The notes under the pieces: model-generated
Told to the model about the DNA's origin: nothing
The model's input: the letters and a program-made list of their open reading frames with translations, nothing else
Database searches by the model: none
DNA from: Saprospiraceae bacterium
GTDB taxonomy: Bacteria > Bacteroidota > Bacteroidia > Chitinophagales > Saprospiraceae
Length of the DNA stretch: 64,000 nucleotides
Reading direction: 5' to 3'
NCBI GenBank assembly: GCA_016717145.1
Contig: JADKGD010000025.1
Span: 37,583 to 101,582, forward strand
Made by a program: the position numbers and the translations under genes
Shown here: positions 20,397-29,217 of the stretch, piece after piece
How positions within the stretch are numbered: the stretch's first letter is position 1
Layout of the letters: every line of letters begins with the position of its first letter

Positions 20397-20845
20397 AGTG
20401 AAGTGGCGGAATTTAAGTAACGAATGAAGATAAATTGATGTCCAAAACTATATCGACCACAGTTCTTTCTCATTTTATTGAGTTAAACCCTGACTATTTA
20501 AAGCGACAATTGGCATAAGGTGTGATAACAAGATGAATGGGGAACAGGTGAAACACTACAAAAAAGTTTAAGGATACAAAGAGATAAAATAATTATATAG
20601 AGCATACATCCTTAAGAGAATTGTATTGACAGCACTTGAGAGGTTTATATAAAAACTTTAAAACATTACTAAAAATAGCATGGAAGGACGGAAAAAAGTG
20701 TTTGTCCAAGTTAAACCAAAGTGTGTTTGGATGAGAATTTTATTAACATGTTGACCTAAGTGACCATAAAAGGTTAATAACCAATAAGTGTTTAATCGAA
20801 ATAATTAATTTTCTTGTCAAAGAATTACCCTTGTCATTTAAAACT
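20397..20845. other. AT-rich stretch without recognisable genes
   Basis: All six frames are broken by stops at short intervals. One short fragment near 20440-20515 reads KTISTTVLSHFIELNPDYLKRQLA and could be the tail of the decayed gene on its left. Nothing else is recognised. Confidence 0.5.
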
Positions 20846-22302
20846 TCAATAAATATATTCCACTTTTTTGGGGTTATCTAATAATACTTCACTTCCAGAT
20901 TTCAAATCTTGATAAAACCCAATTTTTTTCCATTTAGATCAAATATTTCTAATTGAGGAATAGTGCTATTGCAACTTATCTTAAAACTGCCCTGAGATGG
21001 ATTTGGAAATATTGATATTGGTTCCTGTATCTCAACTGGTGTACATCACTAGTTTTTTTCCTTTAAATACAAATAAATCGCTGGGAATTTTGAATAGTTA
21101 TCTGAATCACTAGACAGAAGATTGATTCTATTATTTGGCATTTCATCTTTAAGCCGAATTAGAAATCCAAAACTAGAATCTAATTTAACAGACATACCTT
21201 TACCAGAGGGGTTACGTCCATAGAATGATAACTCATTTCAATTTCTGTTGGACCTGGGATTTCTACAGCATCTACTTTTTGAAGTTGCTCTGTTGATTAT
21301 TCCAAGAGACGGTATTTTCATCCCACCTGAGGTAATACGTCCAATTATTAGAGCATTATTCCCAGAAATAGGATCATGAGTGCCTAGCCATTTTTTATAT
21401 CTGGGAACCATAAAAAGTTAAAGCCGCACTAACCACTGAATATTTATCCTTAATTACTTTTTTAATATAATCGAAATTAAAAAGTCCCCTTGATACTCAA
21501 TTACGCCGTTATTATTCCACGTTTGGATTGGTACTTCCTTACTACTTCCAAAATTTAAGCTAATTTTTTTCCGGGAAGTTTGAAATAAATGCATCATGCA
21601 TTTGAGAAACCTAATGGGCGTGCAGATGCATAATATCCAGCAGGATCAAATATTTGATAAGTTATCTTTAATTTAGGTCTTAGGTTAGCATTTTCACTAA
21701 TCGCTGGAAAAAAAAAATTTACTCTTTTTAGTGTTAATCTCAGTTCTTAATTTCATCATAATTCCAAAGTACTTTGAAGGTTCAGAATACATGTTTCTGA
21801 TCAAGCTCGTAATGGGATTATTGATGTAATTCTGGGTAATGGTTGTAGGCGCATTTTGTCTATCCACCAAATTTGTATCTATTTTGGGTTGGTTTTCCCA
21901 CGTGACCGTGTTCTCTTCCCAATCTTCCAAAATTGTGGCAAAGTCAAATTTTGCATTTCCATTGGTTGGTAAATGGTTTCCATAACCTAATGAATCATAA
22001 GCATATAGGAAAAGATCAGCGGCCATTATCCTACAATTTGGAGGCAAATCAGATAAGTCAAATTTAAATAAACTTCTTTGGACATAATTTACCGAATTTT
22101 TATTTAACCTTGATGCAATAATTTGTTTGTGATTGCCAAAATTCATGTTTTTTTCTGGCCCAAAATCACTTATCATTCCGTCTTTCGTATTATTTGGAGT
22201 GGACTCAATGGTTATTGTTGTGAACGTACTTTGAGCATTGAGATTGAAAGAAATATTCAATAACATTAAACCAATATTTACAATACCTAGGATATATTTC
22301 AT
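20846..22302 (-). pseudogene. Secreted DNRLRE-like protein with T9SS sorting domain, broken
   Basis: The N-terminal 200 residues are intact: a signal peptide (MKYILGIVNIGLMLLNISFNLNAQ), then SDFGPEKNMNFGNHKQI, RSLFKFDLSDLPPNCRIMAADLFLYAYD and DWEENTVTWENQP. This is the pattern of DNRLRE / CBM96-like beta-sandwich domains of secreted proteins. The remaining 850 bp contain the rest in several frames with many stops, ending in EPISIFPNPSQGSFKISCNS, a type A T9SS sorting-domain start. The number of breaks is well above that of the neighbouring core genes, so real decay on top of possible indels is likely. Confidence 0.6.
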
Positions 22303-22768
22303 ATTTTTATTATTTAATGACTTATAAAGTTTACATAATTTATTAAATCAACTTTACTTCCCTACACCAAGTAGGTTTATTAGTAATAGATTTTTGATGT
22401 TCATTTTTTTTTAAATTATAAATAAGCAAACCATAATAATGGTGTATATTTTCTTAATATTTGGGTTTAGACTGGCATAAACGTTTTGCAGAATTGAATT
22501 GTTGGGATTTCCACCACAATTTTTCACCCGAAGATACAAATCTTTTTTTTAAGCCCCACACTGTCTGGGAGCTACGAAAAGCCCGTCTATTGCAAATGTG
22601 TGTTGAACTAAACCTTCGGTAGCTCTGTGACTTAATAATTGCCAATGCAAAGATAAATAAAATTTATAAGGAGATTTTATGTCAACTTTACTACAATTAT
22701 AGCGACACAAAGCAGGGGAATGGAAATGCAACTTATAAAATTTATATATATAATTATTTAATATAAAA

Positions 22769-22818
22769 AGAACCTGTTTATATTTGCTTTAGATATTAAT
22801 AAACATAAAACAGGTTCT
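22769..22818. repeat. Inverted repeat agaacctgttt / aaacaggttct
   Basis: An 11-bp perfect inverted repeat across 28 bases, in AT-rich sequence left of the decayed transposase. It could be a terminator for the broken gene or part of an insertion-element end; no duplicate was found elsewhere in the window. Confidence 0.5.
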
Positions 22819-22829
22819 CAAAATGTTAG

Positions 22830-23640
22830 ACTAATCAATTTTTCGATTTCGAAGATTTTCGATTGCTTGAAACGAATTCAACGGGTCCCCGCTTTTATTG
22901 CCAATTGTTATGGCAAAGGCAGGGGGGGGCGTTGAAGTCTTGCTTTTAAGCGAACCATTATATCTTTTCAACGATACATAAAATTATCCCAGATGCCTTG
23001 TTTTTTTAGAAGGGGTTGTTCAATATGTTTTGTCGTGCAATTTTTTTCCAATACAAGGGTATAACCACGCTATTTTTGCGAATTTAATCTAGTTATCAAC
23101 AGGAAGCGGTACATGGAATAGTAAATTATGTAACGCTTTGTTTGAAGTTTTTCAAGGGCCAGAAAAAGTACCCTTATTAAAAGAAGACCATGTCAGAATT
23201 CGTTTGCGCTTTCGCTTTAAAGGTGGTCAATGGTTAAACAGTAAGTTAGGAACGTATAAAGAGTGACAGATAATACTTTTTCTACTGACATTCAACATCG
23301 GGTACAAAAGGGGATTTAGTTTTAAGAGATTTGGGGGTATTGGAATCTTTCTAAGCATTTCGGGATGTGGTTGAGAAAAAGATCTGGGCTGGTTGGCCGC
23401 AAGGCGTGTGGGGGCATTAGATATTCAGGATGTATTAAATCTTGACAAACAGGTGTTCCAGGGGAGCTTGGGGGCTAGGTCTTGCCTAAGTAGTGTTGGT
23501 TCACTTGTGCCTCGGCCAAAGACTAGTGCGTCTAAAAGGTCGCCAAATTTCTTCGGGCGGGTTGCGCCGGCGGGGGCTTTGGTGGTCAAATTTTTAAATT
23601 TTTGAAGGTGGTTGCCGCCAAAGGTCCGGCTGGGGCTTAT
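22830..23640 (+). pseudogene. Decayed transposase, probably IS4-type
   Basis: Fragments in different frames line up with the order of an IS4-like DDE transposase: GSGTWNSKLCNALFEVFQ and HVRIRLRFRFKGGQWLNSKLG (23090-23260), then KGDLVLRDLGYWNL-like text near 23310-23350 where one DDE Asp is expected, then GWLAARRVGALDIQDVLNLDKQVFQGSLGARSCL to about 23480. The reading frame breaks at least five times. No terminal inverted repeats are obvious. The first part from 22830 is recognised only by position. It is dead as an element if the sequence is right. Confidence 0.45.
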
Positions 23641-23940
23641 TTATTTTTGTTGTTTTAGTGGGATCCGGGGTAAACCCCCAAGGGCGCGCTTCAGATGGGT
23701 TGGCTTGGGTGGCTGCCCCTGGCTGTCTGTGTCTCGTCTTGTGTTGCCATTGTCGGTGATTTGACTTGACAGTCATTCATATTTATTAGATCTATATCCA
23801 TTAAACTTTCCAATACAATGCCTGAAAGATCAGGACATAACCGCTTGACTGGTGATATATTTGATATCACCAATGCGTTCATCGCATGTCCGCTGGACAC
23901 GACAAACCATTAGTTGTTAGCGACTAGTGTTCTTCGTCTA
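23380..23940. other. GC-rich block and short hairpins beside the lactamase pair
   Basis: From about 23385 to 23745 the base composition changes sharply: many G runs and GC-rich words such as gggcgggttgcgccggcggg, unlike the AT-rich surroundings. Beyond it, a hairpin ggtgatat/atatcacc lies at 23851-23871, and tgtccgctggaca at about 23887. No clean ORF is convincing. The block may be diverged transposase sequence, imported DNA, or poor consensus. Confidence 0.4.
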
Positions 23941-23943
23941 CTA

Positions 23944-24579
23944 TTAGTTTTTTATATGTTCAAAGTCTTTTCGGGTTGTTAAATATTCAAGTCCTAAAAT
24001 CAAAATTATTTGAAGGATATGAATTGTCTTTTGAACGATTGGTAAATAGTCTAATCCTGCCCTAAAAAAATACATATATGCTGCACCATATGAAACAAGC
24101 AATAAAAAAATGGATGAAAATTTCAGTAACAGTAATTTTGATTTAATAAGTAGAACGGTAACATAAAAAAATAATAAAAGTGTAGCGATACTACTCAATG
24201 TTACCATCGTGTCGTGAAGTGAAGGAATTGATATAAGTGATGACAGAATAATCAGTATAATGCCTACATTTTTTATTACAACTAAGTATTTATTACTGTC
24301 AACTTTTTTGGAAAGTCTTACAAAAGCAAGTCCGGAACTTAGTCCTAATAAAATTACACCAATTACTCCAAATGGTCTTGCTTTGTTTTCCATACCATTT
24401 ACTGCTTTAAACTCTAAGAGGTTGCTGATGTAGTTTTCTTTAAAACTATAACCGATTGAATTAATATCTTTTGGACTACCACCTGGATAATGATACCCCG
24501 CAATAAATAGAAAAACTATTGAGAGAACTAAGCCGAACAATACAATGTTTTTTTTAAATAAAGTTTCCATTTTTATCAA
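23944..24579 (-). CDS. DUF998-like membrane protein in operon with the lactamase
   Basis: 211 aa, clean frame, with six predicted TM segments: LFGLVLSIVFLFIAGYH, FGVIGVILLGLSSGLAFV, VVIKNVGIILIILSSLI, LSSIATLLLFFYVTVLL, FSSIFLLLVSYGAAYMYF and ILQIILILGLEYL. The loop after TM1, YPGGSPKDINSIGYSFKENYISNL, recalls the GYSF.rNYiSdLG motif of DUF998 proteins. Function unknown. It begins 11 bp after the stop of the metallo-beta-lactamase gene, so the two are almost certainly co-transcribed. The frame and start (ATG 24579, with an alternative Met three codons on) are unambiguous, in contrast with the broken genes to its left. Confidence 0.7.
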   Translation of the reverse strand: MIKMETLFKKNIVLFGLVLSIVFLFIAGYHYPGGSPKDINSIGYSFKENYISNLLEFKAVNGMENKARPFGVIGVILLGLSSGLAFVRLSKKVDSNKYLVVIKNVGIILIILSSLISIPSLHDTMVTLSSIATLLLFFYVTVLLIKSKLLLLKFSSIFLLLVSYGAAYMYFFRAGLDYLPIVQKTIHILQIILILGLEYLTTRKDFEHIKN

Positions 24580-24590
24580 TTGATTTATTA

Positions 24591-25325
24591 TCAGGAGTTT
24601 TTTATTTTCAGTTTTTTTGCCAATTTTATGGAATGTTTTAATGAATTTATATTATTCCAGTCGTGATGTGAAACGATTATAAATTTTGGGTCAGGACATT
24701 TTTTCTGCACTTTTTCAAGTGTTGTTTTGTATTCCAAAACATTTCCGTCTCCTAAGTAGCCCAAATTTTCAGCGTCTGCACCTTTGATTAAACAACCACC
24801 ATAAATTATTTTTTCTTTGCTAAACCAAACTATAATGTTGTCTGCTGTATGTCCTTCCCCTGGGTAATAAATTTCAAATGAATATTGGCCAACATTAAAA
24901 ATCGTATCCTTTGTCATTAAAAATTGAGCTCTTTTTTTATTGTTCTTTTTACTAAGTTCATCTGTTAGAAAAGTTGTGTAAGTGTTAATTCCTTGTTGCT
25001 TGTAATATTCAAGTCCTTCAGTTCTGTCGCTATGCCAATGCGTTGCAATACAAGTGGTGACACTTTTGTTGTGTCTTAATTTTATACTGTCAATCAATGG
25101 TTGAAACTGTGTTGTGTCCCAAGGTGTGTCAAACAATACAACGCCATTATTTGTAAGTAAATACATTCCATTTGCAGGTATTTGGCTTCCTTCGTAAGTA
25201 TTGTAGGTTGTATAAATATAAAAGTCGCCTGTCAATTGTGAGATTTTAAGTTTTGCTTCATCAGTCTGTCCAAAAATGTTGGTCAGAGAAAAAATAAATG
25301 TTATGGTCAAAATAATTGTCCGCAC
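24591..25325 (-). CDS. Subclass B1 metallo-beta-lactamase
   Basis: 244 aa, intact. A signal peptide (MRTIILTITFIFSLTNIFG) sends it to the periplasm. All zinc ligands of subclass B1 are present in order: HWHSD (His116, His118, Asp120 in standard numbering), GEGHTADN (His196), YGGCLIKG (Cys221, with Lys224 that binds the carboxylate of carbapenems) and VSHHDW (His263). NGMYLLTNNGVVLFDTPWD and AENLGYLGDGNV are also typical. B1 enzymes hydrolyse penicillins, cephalosporins and carbapenems. The activity of this one is inferred; its level of expression is unknown. Promoter, palindrome and recombinase remnant lie immediately upstream. Confidence 0.92.
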   Translation of the reverse strand: MRTIILTITFIFSLTNIFGQTDEAKLKISQLTGDFYIYTTYNTYEGSQIPANGMYLLTNNGVVLFDTPWDTTQFQPLIDSIKLRHNKSVTTCIATHWHSDRTEGLEYYKQQGINTYTTFLTDELSKKNNKKRAQFLMTKDTIFNVGQYSFEIYYPGEGHTADNIIVWFSKEKIIYGGCLIKGADAENLGYLGDGNVLEYKTTLEKVQKKCPDPKFIIVSHHDWNNINSLKHSIKLAKKLKIKNS

Positions 25326-25351
25326 TATGTTTTTTGTCTTTTAAATTGCTA

Positions 25352-25370
25352 AAGTGTATAGTTTACACTT
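25352..25370. promoter_or_regulatory. Palindrome in the lactamase leader
   Basis: AAGTGTA and TACACTT separated by five bases, centred about 36 bp before the lactamase ATG and just downstream of its candidate promoter. Its position suits an operator or a leader hairpin. The half-sites are arranged TGTA-N5-TACA, the reverse of the TACA...TGTA order of BlaI operators. Confidence 0.5.
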
Positions 25371-25395
25371 GCAGCAAACTTGTTATTATACACGG

Positions 25396-25428
25396 CAAAT
25401 CTACCCTAAACTTTCGAATTTTTTCAAA
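25396..25428 (-). promoter_or_regulatory. Candidate promoter of the lactamase operon
   Basis: On the minus strand, TTTG (25425-25428), 21 bases, then TAGATTTG (25396-25403), a good match to the Bacteroidota TTTG / TAnnTTTG promoter. The -33 element overlaps the stop codon of the recombinase remnant. Transcription would start about 65 bp before the lactamase ATG. Confidence 0.55.
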
Positions 25429-25640
25429 TTTGTATCAGAAATTTTAATGGACGCTGTATTTTTGACAGGCTATGGTTTGTCACATGTGTATAGATTAAAG
25501 TAGTCTTAATGTCAGCATGACCTAACAATTTTTGTATATACATCAATACATCACATCATTACCACCTTGAACTAATCCAAGATTTAATTGCAAATGGTGT
25601 TACCCACAATTAGGCGTAAAAAGGCTTATAGGAAATAGTA
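25424..25640 (-). pseudogene. Tyrosine recombinase (integrase) C-terminal remnant
   Basis: In frame from about 25550 to the stop at 25424-25426: IQKLLGHADIKTTLIYTHVT followed by NHSLSKIQRPLKFL. LLGH holds the second catalytic His and IYTH the tyrosine nucleophile of tyrosine recombinases, and the ending is that of the Xer-like integrases of Bacteroidota. Upstream, roughly to 25640, out-of-frame pieces fit the preceding HxxR region, but the catalytic Arg box is not readable and nothing of the N-terminal domain exists. It points the same way as the lactamase operon and ends about 100 bp before it. Confidence 0.7.
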
Positions 25641-25659
25641 TAAACATTAGTGTAAAACA

Positions 25660-25711
25660 AAATACTCACCGGATATGAAGACAAAAACGCTTCTAAAACC
25701 GATGAGTATTT
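25660..25711. repeat. Inverted repeat / possible terminator
   Basis: aaatactcaccgg (25660-25672) pairs with ccgatgagtattt (25699-25711), 12 of 13 positions, across 26 bases. It lies between the recombinase remnant and the DUF1761 gene, whose stop is 47 bp away, so it may terminate that gene or mark the edge of the inserted segment. Confidence 0.5.
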
Positions 25712-25757
25712 AATGTCAGGTATGGCTAAATGGTAATACCTTAAGTAAGATTATTAA

Positions 25758-26252
25758 TTATGCCCATGCACAAATAATACCTCCCATGATTATTGCGGAT
25801 ACTGCCCAATAACCAACATTTATAAAGATGTATTTCCAGCTCTTACGCTCAAATAATGCATTGGTAGCAATGACAGGGAGAAACATAAATACACTTGTTA
25901 AAAAGCCATGCAAAGCACCATGTTTAAAACTGCGGAAGTTACTACCGTACTTTGCCAGCATATTTGTAAAATCCGTATTTGCTTCATTTCCAGCCTGATC
26001 AAATCCCGGCACTTGCAAAAGGGAAAATAAACCAAACTGGTGTATAACGATCGGAGCCAGTGCTACGGCAAGAAAGATACCAAAAATCAAAGCAGTACCA
26101 TACAGTTTTGCCATATTTGTGCCGGCAATCTTATCCATTGTCATCCCGGATTCTTTCATCCAGGCATCATTAAATAGTGGTCCATACCAAAGTGCGCCTA
26201 CGACAAGCGGTACCAGACCAGTTGATAATACTAAAATCCAATTGAGTTCCAT
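25758..26252 (-). CDS. DUF1761 domain membrane protein
   Basis: About 164 aa from the Met of MELNWILVLSTGLVPLVVGALWYGPLF, the conserved DUF1761 start with its GxLWYGPLF motif; an in-frame ATG eight codons earlier (26276) is possible but breaks the family pattern. Four TM segments: residues 6-24, 55-78, about 113-132 and 142-162. A partly polar region (HQFGLFSLLQVPGFDQAGNEANTDF) separates TM2 and TM3. No function is known for this family. It stands as a single gene; the 148 bp upstream are AT-rich. Confidence 0.8.
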   Translation of the reverse strand: MELNWILVLSTGLVPLVVGALWYGPLFNDAWMKESGMTMDKIAGTNMAKLYGTALIFGIFLAVALAPIVIHQFGLFSLLQVPGFDQAGNEANTDFTNMLAKYGSNFRSFKHGALHGFLTSVFMFLPVIATNALFERKSWKYIFINVGYWAVSAIIMGGIICAWA

Positions 26253-26424
26253 TTTGTTAATATTTTGTTTCCACAAATATAATTAATATATTGATATTAT
26301 ATATATAATTAATAGATAATTTTATGGAAATACAATTGTAAAGGTATTTATTTAAAATATCTTATAAATAACCAATAAAAAAGTTACTTTGTATGATTTA
26401 AGTTTTACATTCCAATTGAAAGCA

Positions 26425-27367
26425 CTAACTTTTAGCCAAAAATGACGTAACTATCTTAGTATATCGATCAGGACTACCTTCAAATGCTTCCAGATGCTTC
26501 CCTTTGAATATCTCCATGGTAGAAGGGACGACACAGTTTTGTCTGATTTTGAGACCCATATCTATGGTGGTCAAGGTATCGTCAACATTATACAAAAACA
26601 ATATCGATTTTAGGCCTTCAATTTTTTTTGCACTATTTGCATAGTCGTGATCTTTATTGATATTTCCATTCAGAACCATCAAAGACTTCATTAGGTAATA
26701 TAAGTTTTTATTACGCTTTTTATAATAGTTTAGGTTGGAATCAAGACAATTTTCTATTATGATTTTTTCAAATGGATGCGTATCAGTACAAAATGTAATC
26801 AGGTGGGCCGCACCAAAAGATATACCGTGACCAAATATGCTAAGGTGCGGAAATTGGTTTTTTATGTAGTCGCCCACTATTTTCAGGTCATTAGTATAAT
26901 TAAAATCTGAAAATGGGCTTTCTCCAAAGCCGTTATAATCCGGTATAATAACACTATAGCCATTGTCAATATACATTTGGGCATGGCCATGCTTTAAAAA
27001 AAATTGTTTGGCATCAGACAAATAGGGGTGCGACAGGACTACCAAACCTTTTGTAGCAGGATGTTTTGTATGTTTGGTGAGTATACAAATATTTTTTGTT
27101 CCGTCAGACAAAAAGGATTTTTCCCATTCGCTTTCAAGCAAAGATCGCCAAGGTAGTTTCGTCCCTGGGCAATATCATTTTGTGGATCAATTGTTTTATC
27201 AGCGATTTCACTTCTTTACAGTCTCTTTCTTTAATAGTTTACCTAAACACATTTTTGCTAAAACTTCCTCATCATAACAGATTTTTATGTATTCTGTTCA
27301 GGAAACAGATATGGCCAATTTTGCCTGTTTTTTTACTAAACGTAATAATTTTGCTTTCTATAGACAT
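26425..27367 (-). CDS. Alpha/beta hydrolase, frameshifted N-terminus
   Basis: The clean part (26425-27141) has the hydrolase fold: VVLSHPYLSDAKQ, VIIPDYNGFGES, the nucleophile elbow GHGISFGA, the acid in YNVDDTLT and the catalytic His in GKHLEAF. Upstream the reading continues in other frames to an ATG at 27365-27367 (MSIESKIITFSKKTGKIGHI, then CYDEEVLAKMCLGKLLKKETVKK, then KTIDPQNDIAQGRNYLGDL), adding about 75 residues. Two indels near 27290 and 27180 are needed. Substrate unknown; the architecture is that of serine esterases or lipases in the cytoplasm. No operon partner. Confidence 0.65.
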
Positions 27368-27600
27368 ATTTTTATTTTTACTATATAAAAAAGTATGTTT
27401 TATAACTATCATATTATGAGTAAGTTTTATAATTAAAATTATTAATACTTCATTATTAACATATTATGTATGACGTAAATGATATATAAATTGATTTTTA
27501 TATTTTTTATTTAAATAATAAGATATATCTTTACAATTCCTTAGAAAGCAACTAGTAGCCGACGGGAGCAACCGATTATTGTTAACCCAAATCCGATCTT

Positions 27601-28098
27601 ATGAATGTAGACCATTACACACCTATTCATTTTGCCAAGCGTAGCTTGCACATTTCTCAGATTTTTTCTACCCATTTTGAACCAATGTTGTTGAGCTTAT
27701 TGGTTTTGACCGGTTTTATCGGATCCATTTATTTATTTGGACAGAACATTCAAGGCAATCACTCAGGACAGTTTTCAACTGCTCAAACCGATCCGGAAAA
27801 CGCTTCGATTTCAAACATTCTATTTGCTTCGGAAGAAGATAATGCTTCAGGCGATTTTGATGATTTTGTCAAAATGCCGGACAAGACTGAAGCTGGGAAA
27901 GTATTTTATTTTGATTTTTTACAGGATGAAAAAGCTTCCAGATATGTTATGGAAATGGGCGATGGCGTGCGACTTATTGTCACCCAAAAAAACCTCCAGT
28001 ATACATATAAAGAACCCGGAAAATATATCGTGGAATTAAAAGAAATCAAAAGAGGATTGCTCAATCTTATTGGTACCAAAAAGATAAAAGTTAAATAG
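27601..28098 (+). CDS. Single-TM protein with PKD-like domain
   Basis: 165 aa, clean frame. A short cytoplasmic part (residues 1-27), one TM helix (MLLSLLVLTGFIGSIYLFG), a low-complexity linker, and a C-terminal beta domain, FYFDFLQDEKASRYVMEMGDGVRL ... QYTYKEPGKYIVELKEIKRG. The GDG and YxxPGxYxVxL spacing is that of PKD-type immunoglobulin folds, which serve in extracellular binding or as spacers. One copy of a PKD domain on a TM stalk is unusual; a role in the periplasm is inferred from topology. The 230 bp before it are AT-rich with no obvious promoter; a terminator follows. Confidence 0.55.
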   Translation: MNVDHYTPIHFAKRSLHISQIFSTHFEPMLLSLLVLTGFIGSIYLFGQNIQGNHSGQFSTAQTDPENASISNILFASEEDNASGDFDDFVKMPDKTEAGKVFYFDFLQDEKASRYVMEMGDGVRLIVTQKNLQYTYKEPGKYIVELKEIKRGLLNLIGTKKIKVK

Positions 28099-28137
28099 AC
28101 ATTTGACTTTGACCCCAAATGTTATTTAAATTATTAT

Positions 28138-28168
28138 GCCTGATAATCTATTTTTTCGGGCTTTTTTA
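28138..28168 (+). terminator. Rho-independent terminator
   Basis: gcctga pairs with tcgggc (one G-U pair) around a 12-base loop, followed by a run of seven T. It lies 40 bp after the PKD-like gene. Confidence 0.75.
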
Positions 28169-28416
28169 AGTTTTAACCCAGATTTTAGGTTATAGATCTA
28201 AAAGAAATCTGTTTCTAACTAATTCATACTGACACGTAGTTAACTGTATGGTAAACCAATTTTTATAAAAACATTTAGACATTTGAGTGCAAGCATTTTT
28301 AATCAGCCCAATCAAAACACCTGCCAAAGTTGTCTGTCGGGCAGGTATTCCGATAAACCTTATTTTTTAGTATCATTTTCGATCATTAAAGGAATTGATT
28401 TGATACAGCATAGTTA

Positions 28417-28690
28417 GGGTCTGCTGCAAAATCAAGCTTTTGTGAAACGAGGAATATTTCAATTCCTCCCGTTCAAAAAACAGCGAAAGAGAACGAAAAA
28501 TCGGAAGTGCGTCTATCGCAGAAAAAGCACAAATATTAGGCAATATGTATATATTGCGATAGAAAAAGCATGTAGATTTGAGAGTGAACGGTGCTTGCAT
28601 TCGCCTTTTTTTGAACTAGCTTTTTTGAATACTTTTTTAGCAATGTAAAAAAGTATTTGCCTCGCCGGCATGAGGCGCTGATTAAAAAAA
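28417..28690. repeat. Structured interspersed repeat, copy A (right end missing)
   Basis: Begins with gggtctgctg (28417-28426), identical to the terminal inverted repeat of copy B at 46524. Shared blocks: gttcaaaaaacagc, agtgcgtctat, gatagaaaaagcat, tgaacggtgct and gcctttttttgaactag. Three hairpins follow the same order as in copy B: tctatcgca/tgcgataga (28512/28555), aatacttttttagcaatgtaaaaaagtatt (28628-28657) and gcctc/gaggc (28659/28672). The stems differ in sequence from copy B but stay paired. No matching right terminal repeat is present before the PspC gene, so this copy is truncated or diverged on that side. There is no coding potential. The 240 bp before it (28170-28410) hold nothing recognisable. 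Confidence 0.75.
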
Positions 28691-28853
28691 TGTAAGTGCT
28701 TGAGGAATTTCTAATACGGATTCTGGGTTTTAAACAAAAATCAATACCACATATATAAATATTTGTTTTTTTTTTCATAGAATAGTTTCCCAACATAGCT
28801 ATAAACAATATATATTTACAACTGTTATAAGATTATAAAAATGTTTTTTTTTT

Positions 28854-29075
28854 ATGCAATTTTTTGAAAATATTGTAAAGCCTTTTGTTGAAAAATATAG
28901 TTTTGGTGTTTGCAGCTACCTTGGTGCAAAATGGGGTATTAATGAATCCAGAGTGAGGTTATATTTTATTTATACAAGTTTTGTTGCTTTTGGATCTCCG
29001 ATCATATTTTATTTAGCTACAGCATTTTGGATCAATATAAGGAAATACCTTCGAGCTGGCTTTAGTCTTAAATAG
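28854..29075 (+). CDS. Small PspC-domain protein
   Basis: 73 aa. The core FGVCSYLGAKWGINESRVRLYFIYTSFVAFGSPIIFYLATAFWI is a PspC domain: the GVC..LG start, the VRL turn, and a TM hairpin. In proteobacteria PspC is a membrane sensor of envelope stress; short stand-alone PspC proteins are common in Bacteroidota and probably report on or protect the inner membrane. A poly-T run sits directly before the ATG. No pspA-like gene is nearby. Confidence 0.75.
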   Translation: MQFFENIVKPFVEKYSFGVCSYLGAKWGINESRVRLYFIYTSFVAFGSPIIFYLATAFWINIRKYLRAGFSLK

Positions 29076-29217
29076 CCTTGGCTCACATTACAAATCATTA
29101 TAATATGTACAGTTTCAAATAATTTTGTTATTATTTGTATTGGTTTTGAATAATTTTATACATTAATTTATTTTTTAGTAACATTCTTATATCATATTTC
29201 ATCAATAGAAAAAAGTA

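Noticed and set aside
23690..23900. ORFs in the GC-rich block
   Set aside because: They arise from low-complexity GC-rich sequence, show no family motif and overlap each other on both strands.
23880..23940. attC-like integron site next to the lactamase pair
   Set aside because: tgtccgctggaca and gttgttagcg looked suggestive, but the core does not fit GTTRRRY and no matching partner core was found.
26425..27367. ORFs on the plus strand at 27074-27419
   Set aside because: They are antisense to the N-terminal part of the alpha/beta hydrolase and have no motif.
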